A stretch of 64,000 nucleotides of DNA from Anaerolineae bacterium (GCA_011176685.1 DUED01000030.1:1-64000), one strand, 5' to 3'; positions 44,319 to 54,374 are shown, counted from the first letter of the stretch. Numbers and translations: made by a program. Notes: generated by a model not told the origin, from the sequence alone.

Positions 44319-44542
44319 AAAAAAGGGAATATTAGTCATATTAATTGACAAAATGGATACTCAAAGAACAAAGTAATTAAATCTAAAGCGCGGAATTGAT
44401 AAATTCTGAAAAAACTATTAATGCTTGAGTAGATGCAAGTTTTGAGGGCTGAGGAGGTGATTAATTGTAAGAGTAAAATGAAAGCAAAGGTAAAAAGGTT
44501 TTTGCAAAACGACAATAAATTTCACAAAAAGGAAGGAAGAAG

Positions 44543-45598
44543 ATGAAACACAACAAATTTGTATTTCTGGCTTTTACGATTCTTCTGGTTTCTGCTCTTT
44601 TAATTTCAAGTTGTACAGCAGCAGAGCCAGTAGTTGAAGAAGCAGCGGAAGAGGCAGTAGTTGAAGAAGCAGCGGAAGAGGCAGTGCATTGCTCAGACCC
44701 CGCGGATTTTGAACTTGATCCTCGGATTGCCGAACATGTAGCAAATGGCGATAAATTAGTAATACCCGTTTCCTATCATGACGTATCAAATGAATTTGCG
44801 CCATTCATCAAAGCTGGTGTCGATCAAGCAGCAGAGGAATTTGGTGTAGACACAGTTTTAGTTGGTCCCGTAAGTGCAGATGCAGAGGCACAGATCAACG
44901 AATTGGAAGCTCTAGTTGAGAAAGGCGTCGACGGCTTAGCAATATCATCAGCAAGTACAGATGCCCTGGCACCATTCATAAACCGTATTTTGGACATGGG
45001 TATTCCGGTCGTAACCTTCAATTCACCCAACCCGAGCGCAGATGATCTCGCCTATTTTGGACAAGATATGGTATTAGCGGGTTATACGGCTGGCAAGGAA
45101 CTTGCAGAGAGGATGGGGGGTAAAGGGAATGTCCTTATAACCACACTGGATGCTGGAGCACAATGGTCAATTGATCGTCAGACCGGTGCTAAAAATGCTT
45201 TTGCAGAATATCCCGATATCAATGTACAGGCAGTTATCAATTGTGGTACTGAGCCACAAGAGATTTACGACAACATCGAGAATGCAATGCTGACATATCC
45301 AGACACCGATGGTGTTATGTCAACCGATTGTTGTACACACTCTCCAGTGGGGATGTATTTGCAACGTAACGATATGGTAGGGGAAGTCATGATTATTGGG
45401 TTTGACTTAATTCCCGATGTTTTGCAGCTTGTTAAGGAAGGTGTAGAAGAAGCAACCTTCGATGCTGCTCCCGCAAGGCAGAGTTACGAATCAGTCAAAC
45501 AATTGATTAATTTCCTAAATGGGGAAGTAATTTGCGACTTTGACACTGGTCTGCAAGTAGTTGATATAAACAATGTCGACGATTTTATGAACCAGTAG
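44543..45598 (+). CDS. rbsB: Sugar-binding lipoprotein of the ABC transporter (RbsB-like)
   Basis: A 351-residue periplasmic-binding-type lipoprotein. Signal with lipobox ISSC (Cys24), then an acidic linker made of two copies of EEAAEEAV, and a two-lobed sugar-binding fold (LVIPVSYHDVSNEFAPFIKAG, VDGLAISSASTDALAPFINR). Gene order and identity suggest ribose or a related sugar. A 27-bp tandem duplication encodes the linker. A GGAAGGAAG ribosome site precedes ATG. Confidence 0.9.
   Translation: MKHNKFVFLAFTILLVSALLISSCTAAEPVVEEAAEEAVVEEAAEEAVHCSDPADFELDPRIAEHVANGDKLVIPVSYHDVSNEFAPFIKAGVDQAAEEFGVDTVLVGPVSADAEAQINELEALVEKGVDGLAISSASTDALAPFINRILDMGIPVVTFNSPNPSADDLAYFGQDMVLAGYTAGKELAERMGGKGNVLITTLDAGAQWSIDRQTGAKNAFAEYPDINVQAVINCGTEPQEIYDNIENAMLTYPDTDGVMSTDCCTHSPVGMYLQRNDMVGEVMIIGFDLIPDVLQLVKEGVEEATFDAAPARQSYESVKQLINFLNGEVICDFDTGLQVVDINNVDDFMNQ
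44630..44683 (+). repeat. 27-bp tandem repeat in the rbsB linker
   Basis: Two identical 27-base units (44630-44656 and 44657-44683) encode the acidic Val/Glu/Ala linker behind the lipidated cysteine. Copy number may vary between strains. Confidence 0.85.
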
Positions 45599-45614
45599 AA
45601 GTAGTCTATTTAGA

Positions 45615-45652
45615 AAGAAGTGCTATATACGAATTAATATATAGCACTTCTT
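45615..45652 (+). terminator. 15-bp hairpin after the binding-protein gene
   Basis: A perfect 15-bp inverted repeat (45615-45629 and 45638-45652) with an 8-base loop, 16 bases after the rbsB stop. It likely stabilises the rbsB transcript or attenuates transcription into the ATPase gene, as in other sugar operons. No long T run follows. Confidence 0.65.
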
Positions 45653-45685
45653 CCCTAGTAATAAATTGAATAAACAGTATTATTT

Positions 45686-47230
45686 ATGGACTCCAAACAA
45701 CCTATTGCTAAATTAAGAAGAATAAGTAAATATTTTCCAGGAGTGCAGGCACTTGATCAAGTAAGCCTTGATATCTATACTAGTGAAATACTAGCTATTG
45801 TTGGCGAAAATGGCGCTGGAAAATCCACATTAATAAATATTTTATCTGGCGTATTACAACCAGACGAAGGCGAAATTACTTATTTGGATGAAACAATTGA
45901 AATAAACAACCCGTATATTTCCCAAAAATTAGGAATCAGTGTCGTTTATCAAGAATTATCGCTTTGCCCAAATTTAAGCATCGCTGAAAATATATCACTG
46001 CTTACGATTAGCGACCAATCTAATCTAGCTTTTGTTAATAAGACAAAAGTCTTGGAAGTTGCCAAGGAAGTTTTATCTCAGCTCGGTTTGGAACAAATAA
46101 ATTTAACTACGCATGTAGGGGAGCTGTCTATTGCCAAGCAGCAATTAATAGAAATTGCAAAGGCGATTTCAATTAATGCAAAGCTACTTATTTTGGATGA
46201 GCCAAACTCAGCTCTCTCTGAGGAAGATAATAAGCATTTATTTAAGGTTATTAAAGATTTGAAAGAAAAAGGCGTATCGATTTTATACGTATCCCATCGC
46301 CTTGATGAAGTAATAAACCTGGCAGATAGCATTATTGTTTTAAGGGACGGGAAATTTATCGACTCGCTTGATGCAAACAAAGCAACAGTTGATAAATTAA
46401 TAGAAAGAGTGGCAGGACGAGCGATAGAGAATCTTTATCAGCATGTAGCAGAAAATAATACTTCTGAAGAAATAGTATTTGAAGCGAGGGGGTTATTTTA
46501 TGAAGACAAAGTCCAAGATATATCTTTCAAGGTATATAAGGGAGAAATTTTAGGCATTGCGGGTCTCCCTGATTCTGGCAAGGATGAATTTATTGAATGT
46601 CTTTTCGGTTTAAGAAAATTTAGGGGTGATATTCTTATCAACGGAAAAGCTGTTCATTTAAAATCACCCACAGACGCAATAAATAATGGGTTAGCATTCG
46701 TGCCTGCAGATCGGAGAGAAGTAGGCTCAATATTAAGCATGAATGCAAGAGATAATATTGTAGCTGCTGATCTAAAAGAGCTGAATAAATTCGGGTTCCT
46801 AGATATTAAAAATAGCCAGGTAGTCTCAAAGAATTATGTCCAAGAGCTCAGCATTAAAATATCAAGCCTAGCTCAAATAATGAGAACAGTAAGCGGCGGT
46901 AACCAGCAAAAAATTATCTTATCAAGAGGTTTGGCAACGAACCCCCTAATATTATTGTTGCATGAGCCGACACGAGGTATTGATGTTGGCGCCAAGGCAG
47001 AGATTTATAAAATCTTGCACAAATTAACTAAAAAGGGTGCAACAATTATTATTGTTTCATCTGAACTGACAGAATTGATTGCACAATGCAACAGGATTTT
47101 GGTTATGCATAATGGCAAAATACAGGGCCATTTTAATCAAAAAGAAGCTGAAGAAAAGCGGATCATGTCATGTTTAATGGGAGAAGCAGTAAACCTGTAT
47201 CAGGAAAGCGAAGGAAGAAAATTAATTTAG
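45686..47230 (+). CDS. rbsA: Sugar ABC transporter ATPase (RbsA-like, two ATPase domains)
   Basis: A 514-residue fused ATPase. The first domain has Walker A GENGAGKST and the degenerate signature HVGELSIAKQQ; the second has GLPDSGKDEF in place of Walker A, VSGGNQQKI and a LLLHEPTRGIDVG Walker B region. The degenerate second site is usual for RbsA/MglA. It energises import through RbsC. A GAGGATT site leads to the ribokinase gene downstream. Confidence 0.92.
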   Translation: MDSKQPIAKLRRISKYFPGVQALDQVSLDIYTSEILAIVGENGAGKSTLINILSGVLQPDEGEITYLDETIEINNPYISQKLGISVVYQELSLCPNLSIAENISLLTISDQSNLAFVNKTKVLEVAKEVLSQLGLEQINLTTHVGELSIAKQQLIEIAKAISINAKLLILDEPNSALSEEDNKHLFKVIKDLKEKGVSILYVSHRLDEVINLADSIIVLRDGKFIDSLDANKATVDKLIERVAGRAIENLYQHVAENNTSEEIVFEARGLFYEDKVQDISFKVYKGEILGIAGLPDSGKDEFIECLFGLRKFRGDILINGKAVHLKSPTDAINNGLAFVPADRREVGSILSMNARDNIVAADLKELNKFGFLDIKNSQVVSKNYVQELSIKISSLAQIMRTVSGGNQQKIILSRGLATNPLILLLHEPTRGIDVGAKAEIYKILHKLTKKGATIIIVSSELTELIAQCNRILVMHNGKIQGHFNQKEAEEKRIMSCLMGEAVNLYQESEGRKLI

Positions 47231-47243
47231 GAGGATTATTCTT

Positions 47244-48173
47244 ATGTCAGAACCCATTATTACTGTTGTGGGCAGTTTTGCGGTTGGTATGACTATTCGT
47301 GCAAGCAGAATACCAGTTCTTGGCGAAACTTTATTTGGATCTAATTTTGATATGGGACCAGGAGGAAAGGGATCGAATCAGGCAGTTGGAGTAGCAAGGC
47401 TGGGAGCTAAAGCCTTTTTTGCAGGCATCATTGGAAATGATAAACTCGGGGAAATTGCAACAGATTTGTATTTGAAGGAGGGTGTCAACACAAAATATTT
47501 AATAAAAACTGATAAAAAAGCAACTGGGGTTGGATTTATTATCCTAAATGAAAAGGGAGAAAATAGTATTATTCTAGATATGGGTGCAAACAAATTAATG
47601 GACGCGGAATTTGTGGATAAAATCGAGCCACAGATTGCAAAGAGCGATTTGGTAATGTCTGTGCTTGAGCTCCCACTGGAAGCTGCTGGCAGGGCAATGG
47701 AACTAGGCAAAAAACATGGAAAATGCACAATTTTAAATCCCGCCCCAGCCGTTAGACTGGATGAGAATGTATTAAAAAACATTGAATATCTAACCCCTAA
47801 TGAAACTGAACTAAGAATTTTATTAGGATTAGCCCCTGATGACCAAACATCTAATATAGAATTGGCAAAAAGATTGCAATCATTAGGCGTGAAGAATTTA
47901 ATAGTTACTCGCGGAGAAAAGGGCGCGTTGGTTGTGACAAAAAAAGATCTTTTTGAATTACCAGGAATTGCTGTTGACGTAGTTGATACAACAGGAGCAG
48001 GAGATGCCTTCAATTCCGGATTAGCCATGGCCCTGGCAGAGGGGAAAGACCTGGAATATGCTGTTAAGTTTGCAAATTGTGCCGGTGCGATTGAATGTAA
48101 GGAATTAGGTGTCATTCCTGCAATGGGTGATCGCGAGACGGTAGAAGGTTTATATAATAAGGTTTATGAATAA
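47244..48173 (+). CDS. rbsK: Ribokinase
   Basis: Phosphorylates ribose (or deoxyribose) with ATP. The 309-residue PfkB-family protein has the N-terminal GGKGSNQAVGVARLGA, LNPAPAVRLDENVLKN, and the catalytic DTTGAGDAFNSGLA. GGAGG precedes the ATG. Its position between the transporter ATPase and rbsD, with deoC nearby, supports pentose uptake and breakdown, perhaps of both ribose and deoxyribose. Confidence 0.93.
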   Translation: MSEPIITVVGSFAVGMTIRASRIPVLGETLFGSNFDMGPGGKGSNQAVGVARLGAKAFFAGIIGNDKLGEIATDLYLKEGVNTKYLIKTDKKATGVGFIILNEKGENSIILDMGANKLMDAEFVDKIEPQIAKSDLVMSVLELPLEAAGRAMELGKKHGKCTILNPAPAVRLDENVLKNIEYLTPNETELRILLGLAPDDQTSNIELAKRLQSLGVKNLIVTRGEKGALVVTKKDLFELPGIAVDVVDTTGAGDAFNSGLAMALAEGKDLEYAVKFANCAGAIECKELGVIPAMGDRETVEGLYNKVYE

Positions 48174-48191
48174 TAGTTAAGGAGAAAGAAA

Positions 48192-48668
48192 ATGAAACGC
48201 GGAAAAGTTCTTAATTCTGAATTAAGCTATGCAATTGCCTCAATGGGACATGGCGATTTGATGATAGTATGCGATGCGGGTTTCCCAATACTGGATAGTG
48301 CCTGGAGGATTGATTTGGCAATTACGCAAGATATACCAGACCTTGATACAGTGCTGAGCGCTATAAGCGAAGCTTTTATTGCTGAAAAAGTATCCTTTGC
48401 CAAGGAAATGGAAGAGAATAATCCCCCACTTCTAAAAAAGGTGAAGAGGATTTTTGCTGAAAGCACTTTTGTTCCTATTCCCCATGAGAAAATATTAGGC
48501 GAAATGGCTTCAAAAGCAAAAGTCATTGTTCGTACAGGTGCTTTTGATCCGTGGGGCAATATTCTTCTTTATTCAGGAGTCGATGCGCCGATTTGGTTTT
48601 CAAAGCCCGGATTAAACGTTCCTGAGGAATACCAAAAACGAGTCGACCAAATGAAGAAAAAGGCATAA
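48192..48668 (+). CDS. rbsD: D-ribose pyranase
   Basis: Converts beta-pyranose ribose to the furanose form used by ribokinase. The 158-residue protein starts MKRGKVLNSELSYAIASMGHG and continues DLMIVCDAGFPI, with the conserved His in GHGD. It belongs to the RbsD/FucU family and is slightly longer than usual (about 130-140). It follows rbsK by 18 bases. Confidence 0.92.
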   Translation: MKRGKVLNSELSYAIASMGHGDLMIVCDAGFPILDSAWRIDLAITQDIPDLDTVLSAISEAFIAEKVSFAKEMEENNPPLLKKVKRIFAESTFVPIPHEKILGEMASKAKVIVRTGAFDPWGNILLYSGVDAPIWFSKPGLNVPEEYQKRVDQMKKKA

Positions 48669-48706
48669 CTGGCTAGACATCAGCGCAACAATAAATATAA
48701 AAACAT

Positions 48707-49897
48707 ATGGGTAATGAAATTACTCCACGTGAACGCGTTAGAACTTCATTGCGACATGAGAATGTTGATCGTGTCCCCGTCGATTTTCTAGCAACTGTTG
48801 AAATTTGGCAAAAATTAGTCGAGAGACTTAATCTAGATAATAGTGAAATACCAGATTCTATTTACTATGATCCTAAATGGGAAGCTGTATTACGGTATTT
48901 AAAAGCTGATTGCCGGATTTTATCATACGATCAATTTTTTGAACCACCGGAATCCTTCATAAAAGAAGGCACTGTGATTAACTGGTGGGATGCACTGAGT
49001 AGATCAACCCCAAATCGAATGTTCCGCCAGGTTAATAATGAAGGGGATATATTTGATCTTTGGGGGCACCATTTGCGAGTTGCTAAAAACCCTACGGGAG
49101 CATATGAAGAGTGTGTAAGGTTTCCATTAAAAAAAGCATCCAACATAAATGATATTAAGAACTATTTATGGCCAAATCCAGACTGGTGGAATTTTAATCC
49201 ACTACAAAAAATTATTGAGCAATTAGACAAATATGAGGAATACCATATAAGATTCCGTATAGGATCAATTTTTGAAGTTGCTTGGCAGTTACGTGGTATG
49301 GATACATTTCTAATGGATTTGGCGGTTGACCCAAAGATTCCGCTTTACATTATGGACAGGCTGACTGAAATTTATGTTGAGAATACTAAGAGGGTTCTTG
49401 AGAAAATTGGCGACCGATTAGATATGGTCTATTTTTATGATGATGTAGCCACGCAGAATTCTCTGATGATGTCAAAAGAGATGTGGCGTAAATATATAAG
49501 ACCCAGACACGCTCAACTGGTAGATGTTTCTAAAAAATACAATAAAAAAGTTATGTATCATTGTGATGGTTCGATTTACCCCCTAATTCCAGAATTAATA
49601 GAGTTAGGCATTAATGTTCTAAACCCTATTCAAGTTGATGCAAAAAACATGGAAGCGAAACGTTTAAAGAGTGAATTTGGCGATAAATTGTGCTTTCACG
49701 GCGGAATTGATGTGATCAAGACCCTACCTAAAGGTACTCCTGAGGATGTAAAAAAAGAAGTACGGGAACGCATTGGTGAATTAGGTAAAGATGGGGGTTA
49801 TATTTTAGCGAGCACGCATCACATACAATCAAATACACCAATTGAAAATATAATTGCAATGTATGATATGAATCTCCGTAAACCAGCAAATAGATGA
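48707..49897 (+). CDS. Uroporphyrinogen decarboxylase-family protein (methyltransferase-like branch)
   Basis: A 396-residue URO-D-fold protein (TPRERVRTSLRHENVDRVPVDFL, YHCDGSIYPLIPELIELGI, CFHGGIDVIKTL). The HCDG-type site and length place it with the MtaA/CmuA-like branch that handles corrinoid-bound methyl groups or other substrates, not with haem HemE. In its place in the sugar cluster it may act in sugar-derived metabolism, but this is speculation. No corrinoid partner gene is adjacent. Confidence 0.75.
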   Translation: MGNEITPRERVRTSLRHENVDRVPVDFLATVEIWQKLVERLNLDNSEIPDSIYYDPKWEAVLRYLKADCRILSYDQFFEPPESFIKEGTVINWWDALSRSTPNRMFRQVNNEGDIFDLWGHHLRVAKNPTGAYEECVRFPLKKASNINDIKNYLWPNPDWWNFNPLQKIIEQLDKYEEYHIRFRIGSIFEVAWQLRGMDTFLMDLAVDPKIPLYIMDRLTEIYVENTKRVLEKIGDRLDMVYFYDDVATQNSLMMSKEMWRKYIRPRHAQLVDVSKKYNKKVMYHCDGSIYPLIPELIELGINVLNPIQVDAKNMEAKRLKSEFGDKLCFHGGIDVIKTLPKGTPEDVKKEVRERIGELGKDGGYILASTHHIQSNTPIENIIAMYDMNLRKPANR

Positions 49898-50007
49898 ATT
49901 GACCTGGTTAATAAAAAGGGCTGTAAATAAAATTAATAACCATAAATTCTCAGGTTTGTTTATAAAAGCTAGTTATAAGTGAATAATGTTTAAAAGGTGA
50001 TTTTTGC

Positions 50008-50667
50008 ATGGCAAACAATAAAAACATTAATAAATTGATTGAATTTCTTTCTCTATCGATTAATCAAAACTTGAAGACTGCTTCAGAACTGTGCAAGTGG
50101 ATTAGGTGTTCTTCACCTGTGCAAAAAGATATCCTAAAGGCAAAAGAGTGTATAGAAACTGCCACTTACACTCTTAATGAAACGCGCGAACAACTTAGGG
50201 GCATACCCCAGAAAGAATTTGGTTTTTTATCACAAAGTGAAATAGACAAGATAGCTGAGCGCGCCAGCTCACTAATGCCCGATGATCCGAGTTTGCACTA
50301 TCATTGCTCGGAGGCATTTACAATTGCTGTTGGAGAGCATTTCTTTGGTCAAGTTGACGACCGAATAAGGCGTATGACAACCGGTTTCGCGGGAGGCATA
50401 GGAGGGACACATGACGAAATGTGCGGAGCGTTATTTGGAGGCGTATTAATTATTGGCGCGATTTATGGCCGTGCACGTTCAAACGAAGATGACGAGATAA
50501 GCTATAAAAAATCGGTGATTTATAAAGAACAATTCATTAAGGAATTTAATGGGACGCTCTGTCAAGAACTTAAAGATACTGGTTATGGATCAGATGGAAC
50601 ACAACCCTGCTCAGTTCTGGTAGGGAAAGCCGTTAAAGTATTTTTTAAATCGCTTATGCTTGAATAA
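50008..50667 (+). CDS. C_GCAxxG_C_C family redox protein-like
   Basis: A 219-residue protein with the C_GCAxxG_C_C arrangement in altered form: HCSEAFTIAVGEHFFG, TTGFAGGIGGTHDEMCGALFGGVLIIG, GTLCQEL and QPCSVLVGKAVK. The family binds iron-sulfur-like cofactors or acts in redox, with no defined substrate. The first, second and later Cys are kept. It follows the URO-D-like gene on the same strand (110 bases) and probably belongs to its transcript. Confidence 0.7.
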   Translation: MANNKNINKLIEFLSLSINQNLKTASELCKWIRCSSPVQKDILKAKECIETATYTLNETREQLRGIPQKEFGFLSQSEIDKIAERASSLMPDDPSLHYHCSEAFTIAVGEHFFGQVDDRIRRMTTGFAGGIGGTHDEMCGALFGGVLIIGAIYGRARSNEDDEISYKKSVIYKEQFIKEFNGTLCQELKDTGYGSDGTQPCSVLVGKAVKVFFKSLMLE

Positions 50668-51120
50668 TTTGCTCGAATTAGGAAGACTAGAAAATTTCAA
50701 CAACATCCATTAATCAGCTATTGTAACTAAATTACAAATCCTCATGAAAGATTACTTACTCCTCAGACGGAAGTAGGGATCACTATCAAATGGCAGGATG
50801 AATTTTAAGTGTTTCTCAATAACAATTTTACTTGGATTCAATTACCCAGTGCAACAGTGAAAGCACTAGGCAAGATATTGAGGTAATGGGAAAGCAGAGT
50901 GCCAATAAACGACCTTTGTCTAGAGCATAGTAATAGCCGGAGTACATATTGTTAGTGTTATGCGCCTTGGACCAGTTAAGACTGAATTCTTTCAAAAGGC
51001 AAATTAAGGAGCACAAAATAGTGATCTGATACACGAATTCAACACGCGAACGTAAGGATAGCCAGTGGGATAGTTATAATCAATACAAACATTACTGAGA
51101 TATGGATACTACGCGCGAGC
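50668..51120. other. Intergenic region without a supported gene
   Basis: 453 bases between the C_GCAxxG-like gene and DUF389. The only open frame (50828-51034, - strand, 68 codons) has no ribosome site and no family resemblance, so nothing is annotated. Confidence 0.4.
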
Positions 51121-51813
51121 TTATCTTGAGGGCTTTACTGACTGATTGATGGGGCGGAATCCCATTAGGGCAAAGGTAATAATGCCTGCGAGGAATATAG
51201 CAACAAAGTTTATGGAGTAGAGTAAGAGAGCACCGAACAGGACGGCGGAATTGGCAAAGGCAATACCGATGCCTATCGTACAAAGGGGGGGCATTAGTGC
51301 GGTGGCGATGGCTGCACCTGACAGGGCGGCAGATAGTCGTGGACGGGCGATGGCGAACGCTGCAGTTGCCCCACCTGCCAGAGCTATGCCCAGATCAAAT
51401 AATGAAGGATGAGAACGTGCCAGCACTTCCGCAGGCATCTCTACCGGCAAACCAAGCGGCAACCGGTAGACCAGCCAGGCAATACCAGCAGAAAGCGCGA
51501 TTGATATTGCTGCTCCCCTGATGATGTAGAAAAAGGAGCGGCGAAACATAATAGGGTGTACAGTAAGTAAAGCCATCGAAAATCCCAGAATAGGGGACAA
51601 AAGGGGAGCGACCAGCATTGCACCAATAATCACTGCGACAGAATTAGTGATTAGGCCGAATGTTGCAAGGATACAGGAAAGGACAATTAGTATGAAATGA
51701 TCAGATCCCAGCGAGGAAGTGCTCATTAGCTCATCGATTACAATTAACTGGCGGGTTTCTTTACCAGTGCGCTTATTTTGCTGCTTATCTTTCTGGTTGT
51801 GACTCGTATCCAT
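51121..51813 (-). CDS. DUF389 family membrane protein
   Basis: A 230-residue integral membrane protein. The conserved DUF389 segment LATFGLITNSVAVIIGAMLVAPLLSPI is near residue 40, and other helices follow (ALAGGATAAFAIARP, ALMPPLCTIGIGIAFA). The family has no firm function. It is divergent from the DMT gene at 51984. Confidence 0.88.
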   Translation of the reverse strand: MDTSHNQKDKQQNKRTGKETRQLIVIDELMSTSSLGSDHFILIVLSCILATFGLITNSVAVIIGAMLVAPLLSPILGFSMALLTVHPIMFRRSFFYIIRGAAISIALSAGIAWLVYRLPLGLPVEMPAEVLARSHPSLFDLGIALAGGATAAFAIARPRLSAALSGAAIATALMPPLCTIGIGIAFANSAVLFGALLLYSINFVAIFLAGIITFALMGFRPINQSVKPSR

Positions 51814-51983
51814 AATAAGACTGATTATTTATATTGGTATTTGAAACATGCGAGGTAATTGTACAATAGTTTTTTTACATCGAATTTAATATATTAACTT
51901 GATATGAAATTCAATAATAATTATTAATATTCTTATCAAATCGTTCCACATGCGGACATTTAACTGAAAAAAGGAGTTTTACA

Positions 51984-52877
51984 TTGAGCAACGATACCCC
52001 TCTGTCAAGAAGAGCTGCAATTATTGAAGGCTTTATTGTGACAGTTATTTGGGCATCTTCGTTTGTCCTTGTAAAAATAGCTTTAAAGCATATGGATCCG
52101 CTTACGATTGCTGGGTCACGATACCTGTTGGGGTTTCTGTTTTTACTGCCGATTATGGTTTTCAACAAGAAAAATCAATTCAACATACCGGCAAAACTAT
52201 GGACACGAATGGTTTTAATAGGAATAAGCGCATACTTAATCGGGAACGGGGCAAACTTCTGGGCATTGAAATATATACCTGCAACGACCGCCTCTTTAAT
52301 TATGAGCTTCATGCCACTAGTTGTGCTTGTTGCAAGCGTGGTCTGGCTTAAGGAATTGCCAACCTCCTGGCAAATCATTGGAGTGATTATAAGTATTATT
52401 GGGAGCGTGTTATTTTTTTGGGAAGGATTAAATCCAGGAGAACCCGTTGGACTTGCAATAATGCTTGTTGGAATGATTGGCTTTTCCCTTTTCGGGATTC
52501 TCAGCCGCGAAACAGCACACAGTTGGGAAATGGATACTCTGCCATTAACGGCGTTTCCCCTTGGTATTGGTGGATTGTTGTTGTTATTTATCGCACTTCC
52601 ATTAGAAGGGCTGCCCAGCTTCAATCTTCAAACATGGCTTGTTGTGCTGTGGCTTGCTGTTGTTAATACGTCTATTGCATATGTTCTCTATAATCATTCA
52701 CTTCGAGCAATAACTGCCCTGGAAATGAATGTCTTGCTCAATCTCGCACCCTTGGAAACGGCGCTTTTTGCATGGATATTATTAGGAGAAGGTATTAGCG
52801 GTGTTCAAATATTAGGAATGATAGTTGTTGTCGTTGGGGCTTTTGTAGTTCAGTTTACTGGCAAAAAAGCCCGATAG
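51984..52877 (+). CDS. EamA/DMT-superfamily permease, second
   Basis: A 297-residue ten-helix transporter with EamA repeats (TVIWASSFVLVKIALKHMDP, and VVNTSIAYVLYNHSLRAITALEMNVLLNLAPLE in pieces). The start is TTG at 51984 with AAGGAG a few bases upstream. Its substrate is unknown. It is more AT-rich than the EamA gene at 11000 and not its close duplicate by eye. Confidence 0.88.
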   Translation: MSNDTPLSRRAAIIEGFIVTVIWASSFVLVKIALKHMDPLTIAGSRYLLGFLFLLPIMVFNKKNQFNIPAKLWTRMVLIGISAYLIGNGANFWALKYIPATTASLIMSFMPLVVLVASVVWLKELPTSWQIIGVIISIIGSVLFFWEGLNPGEPVGLAIMLVGMIGFSLFGILSRETAHSWEMDTLPLTAFPLGIGGLLLLFIALPLEGLPSFNLQTWLVVLWLAVVNTSIAYVLYNHSLRAITALEMNVLLNLAPLETALFAWILLGEGISGVQILGMIVVVVGAFVVQFTGKKAR

Positions 52878-53096
52878 TTTTGTCCAAGAGGAAACTCGCG
52901 AAAAGCGGGGTTAAACGAACAATATTTATTTTGTTCCTGTAGGAAAAGAGCAAATTAAGGGAAAAACCAAATTGGTGCTATCTAGCACTACTTGTTATAA
53001 AAAAACCATTATTAACTATACAGAAATCTGGTATGCTTTATATAACGCCCAAGACTGGTTTTTCGTAACAGGTAAATGCAAGCAAAGGAGGAGCGC

Positions 53097-54374
53097 ATGC
53101 GTACCTTAGAGAATATTATGGCAGTGATTATGGGGGGTGGGCAGGGAGCACGCCTCTATCCGCTAACGCAAGAACGAGCGAAACCGGCTGTACCTATGGC
53201 AGGCAAATACCGACTGATCGACATTCCTATCAGCAATTGCATTAATTCCGGCATTTATAAGATCGCGGTGCTAACTCAATTCAACTCTGTATCGTTGCAC
53301 AGGCATATTTCTAATACATATCATTTTGATGTGTTTCATACAGGTTGGATTCAGATATGGGCGGCGGAACAGACATTGGATCACCGCGACTGGTATCAAG
53401 GTACGGCAGATGCCGTACGCAAGCAATTAGTTGAGATCAAGTCTGCACGTGTGTCATACGTATTGATACTGGCTGGCGATCACCTATACCGCATGAATTA
53501 TGCAGAGATGGCGCAGTTTCACTGGGATAAAAAAGCAGATATGACAGTTGCAGTGCAGCCCGTATCAAGGAAGGATGCCTCGCGCTTTGGTATTCTGAAG
53601 CGCGATAAAAGCGAGCGTATTGTCCGATTTGCAGAAAAGCCGAAAGAGTCAAAGATTTTGAAGGAAATGGTTAGCCGGGATCATAACAAAGAGCTATACT
53701 TTGGTTCGATGGGGATATATATGTTCAACACGGATGCGCTTTGTGAGATTATGGAAAGCAGCGATTTTGATGACTTTGGCAAACACGTCATTCCGTCTTC
53801 TGTGGGAACTCGCGATGTGTATGGGTTCTATTATGATGGGTTTTGGGCAGATATCGGAACTATCCGATCGTTCTATGAGAACAATCTGGTGCTGACGGAA
53901 CCTGATCGACCCTTTTCACTTATTGATGAGGGCTGGCCGATTTATACACATGCTCGCTTTCTGCCTAGTTCCGAGGTTGAGAATTGTAAAATGGAACAAG
54001 TTTTATTGACTGAAGGGTGCTGGATTAAGGATGCGGAAATTAGACATTCGGTGATTGGCTTGCGCAGCCAAATTCGCAGTGGTGTGAAGATTATTGACAG
54101 TGTAGTGATGGGCGCGGATTATTATGGATTTTTCCGGAAAGAGAATAATGCCAAAAAAGGCGTCGCCTTGGGGATTGGCAGAAACTGTCGTATTGAGGGG
54201 GCAATTATTGATAAAAATGCCCGTATTGGCGAGGGTGTTGTAATCAAACCTTTTCCGCGTGGGACAGAGATGGAGACTGCAAGCTGGATTGTGAGAGATG
54301 GAATTGTCGTTATCCCCAAGGGAACCACTATTCTGCCTGGAACGCGTATTGCGCCAGATAAACAAATAGATTAA
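53097..54374 (+). CDS. glgC: Glucose-1-phosphate adenylyltransferase (ADP-glucose pyrophosphorylase)
   Basis: Makes ADP-glucose for glycogen synthesis. The 425-residue protein has VIMGGGQGARLYPLTQERAKPAVPMAGKYR, LVRRED-like WIQGTADAVR-type segments (here YQGTADAVRKQL), GDHLYRMNYAEM, and a beta-helix C-terminus (about 300-425). The ATG at 53097 is used because AGGAGG lies just upstream. Other glycogen genes are absent. Confidence 0.94.
   Translation: MRTLENIMAVIMGGGQGARLYPLTQERAKPAVPMAGKYRLIDIPISNCINSGIYKIAVLTQFNSVSLHRHISNTYHFDVFHTGWIQIWAAEQTLDHRDWYQGTADAVRKQLVEIKSARVSYVLILAGDHLYRMNYAEMAQFHWDKKADMTVAVQPVSRKDASRFGILKRDKSERIVRFAEKPKESKILKEMVSRDHNKELYFGSMGIYMFNTDALCEIMESSDFDDFGKHVIPSSVGTRDVYGFYYDGFWADIGTIRSFYENNLVLTEPDRPFSLIDEGWPIYTHARFLPSSEVENCKMEQVLLTEGCWIKDAEIRHSVIGLRSQIRSGVKIIDSVVMGADYYGFFRKENNAKKGVALGIGRNCRIEGAIIDKNARIGEGVVIKPFPRGTEMETASWIVRDGIVVIPKGTTILPGTRIAPDKQID

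Noticed and set aside
47378-48115. Long - strand open frame opposite ribokinase
   Set aside because: Shadow of the PfkB-family gene with low-complexity Ser-rich composition and no motif.
48707-49897. HemE uroporphyrinogen decarboxylase of haem synthesis
   Set aside because: Position in a sugar cluster, length and active-site differences place it in the methyltransferase-like branch.
50828-51034. Small membrane-like protein on the - strand
   Set aside because: No ribosome site, no neighbours in the same direction and no recognised family.
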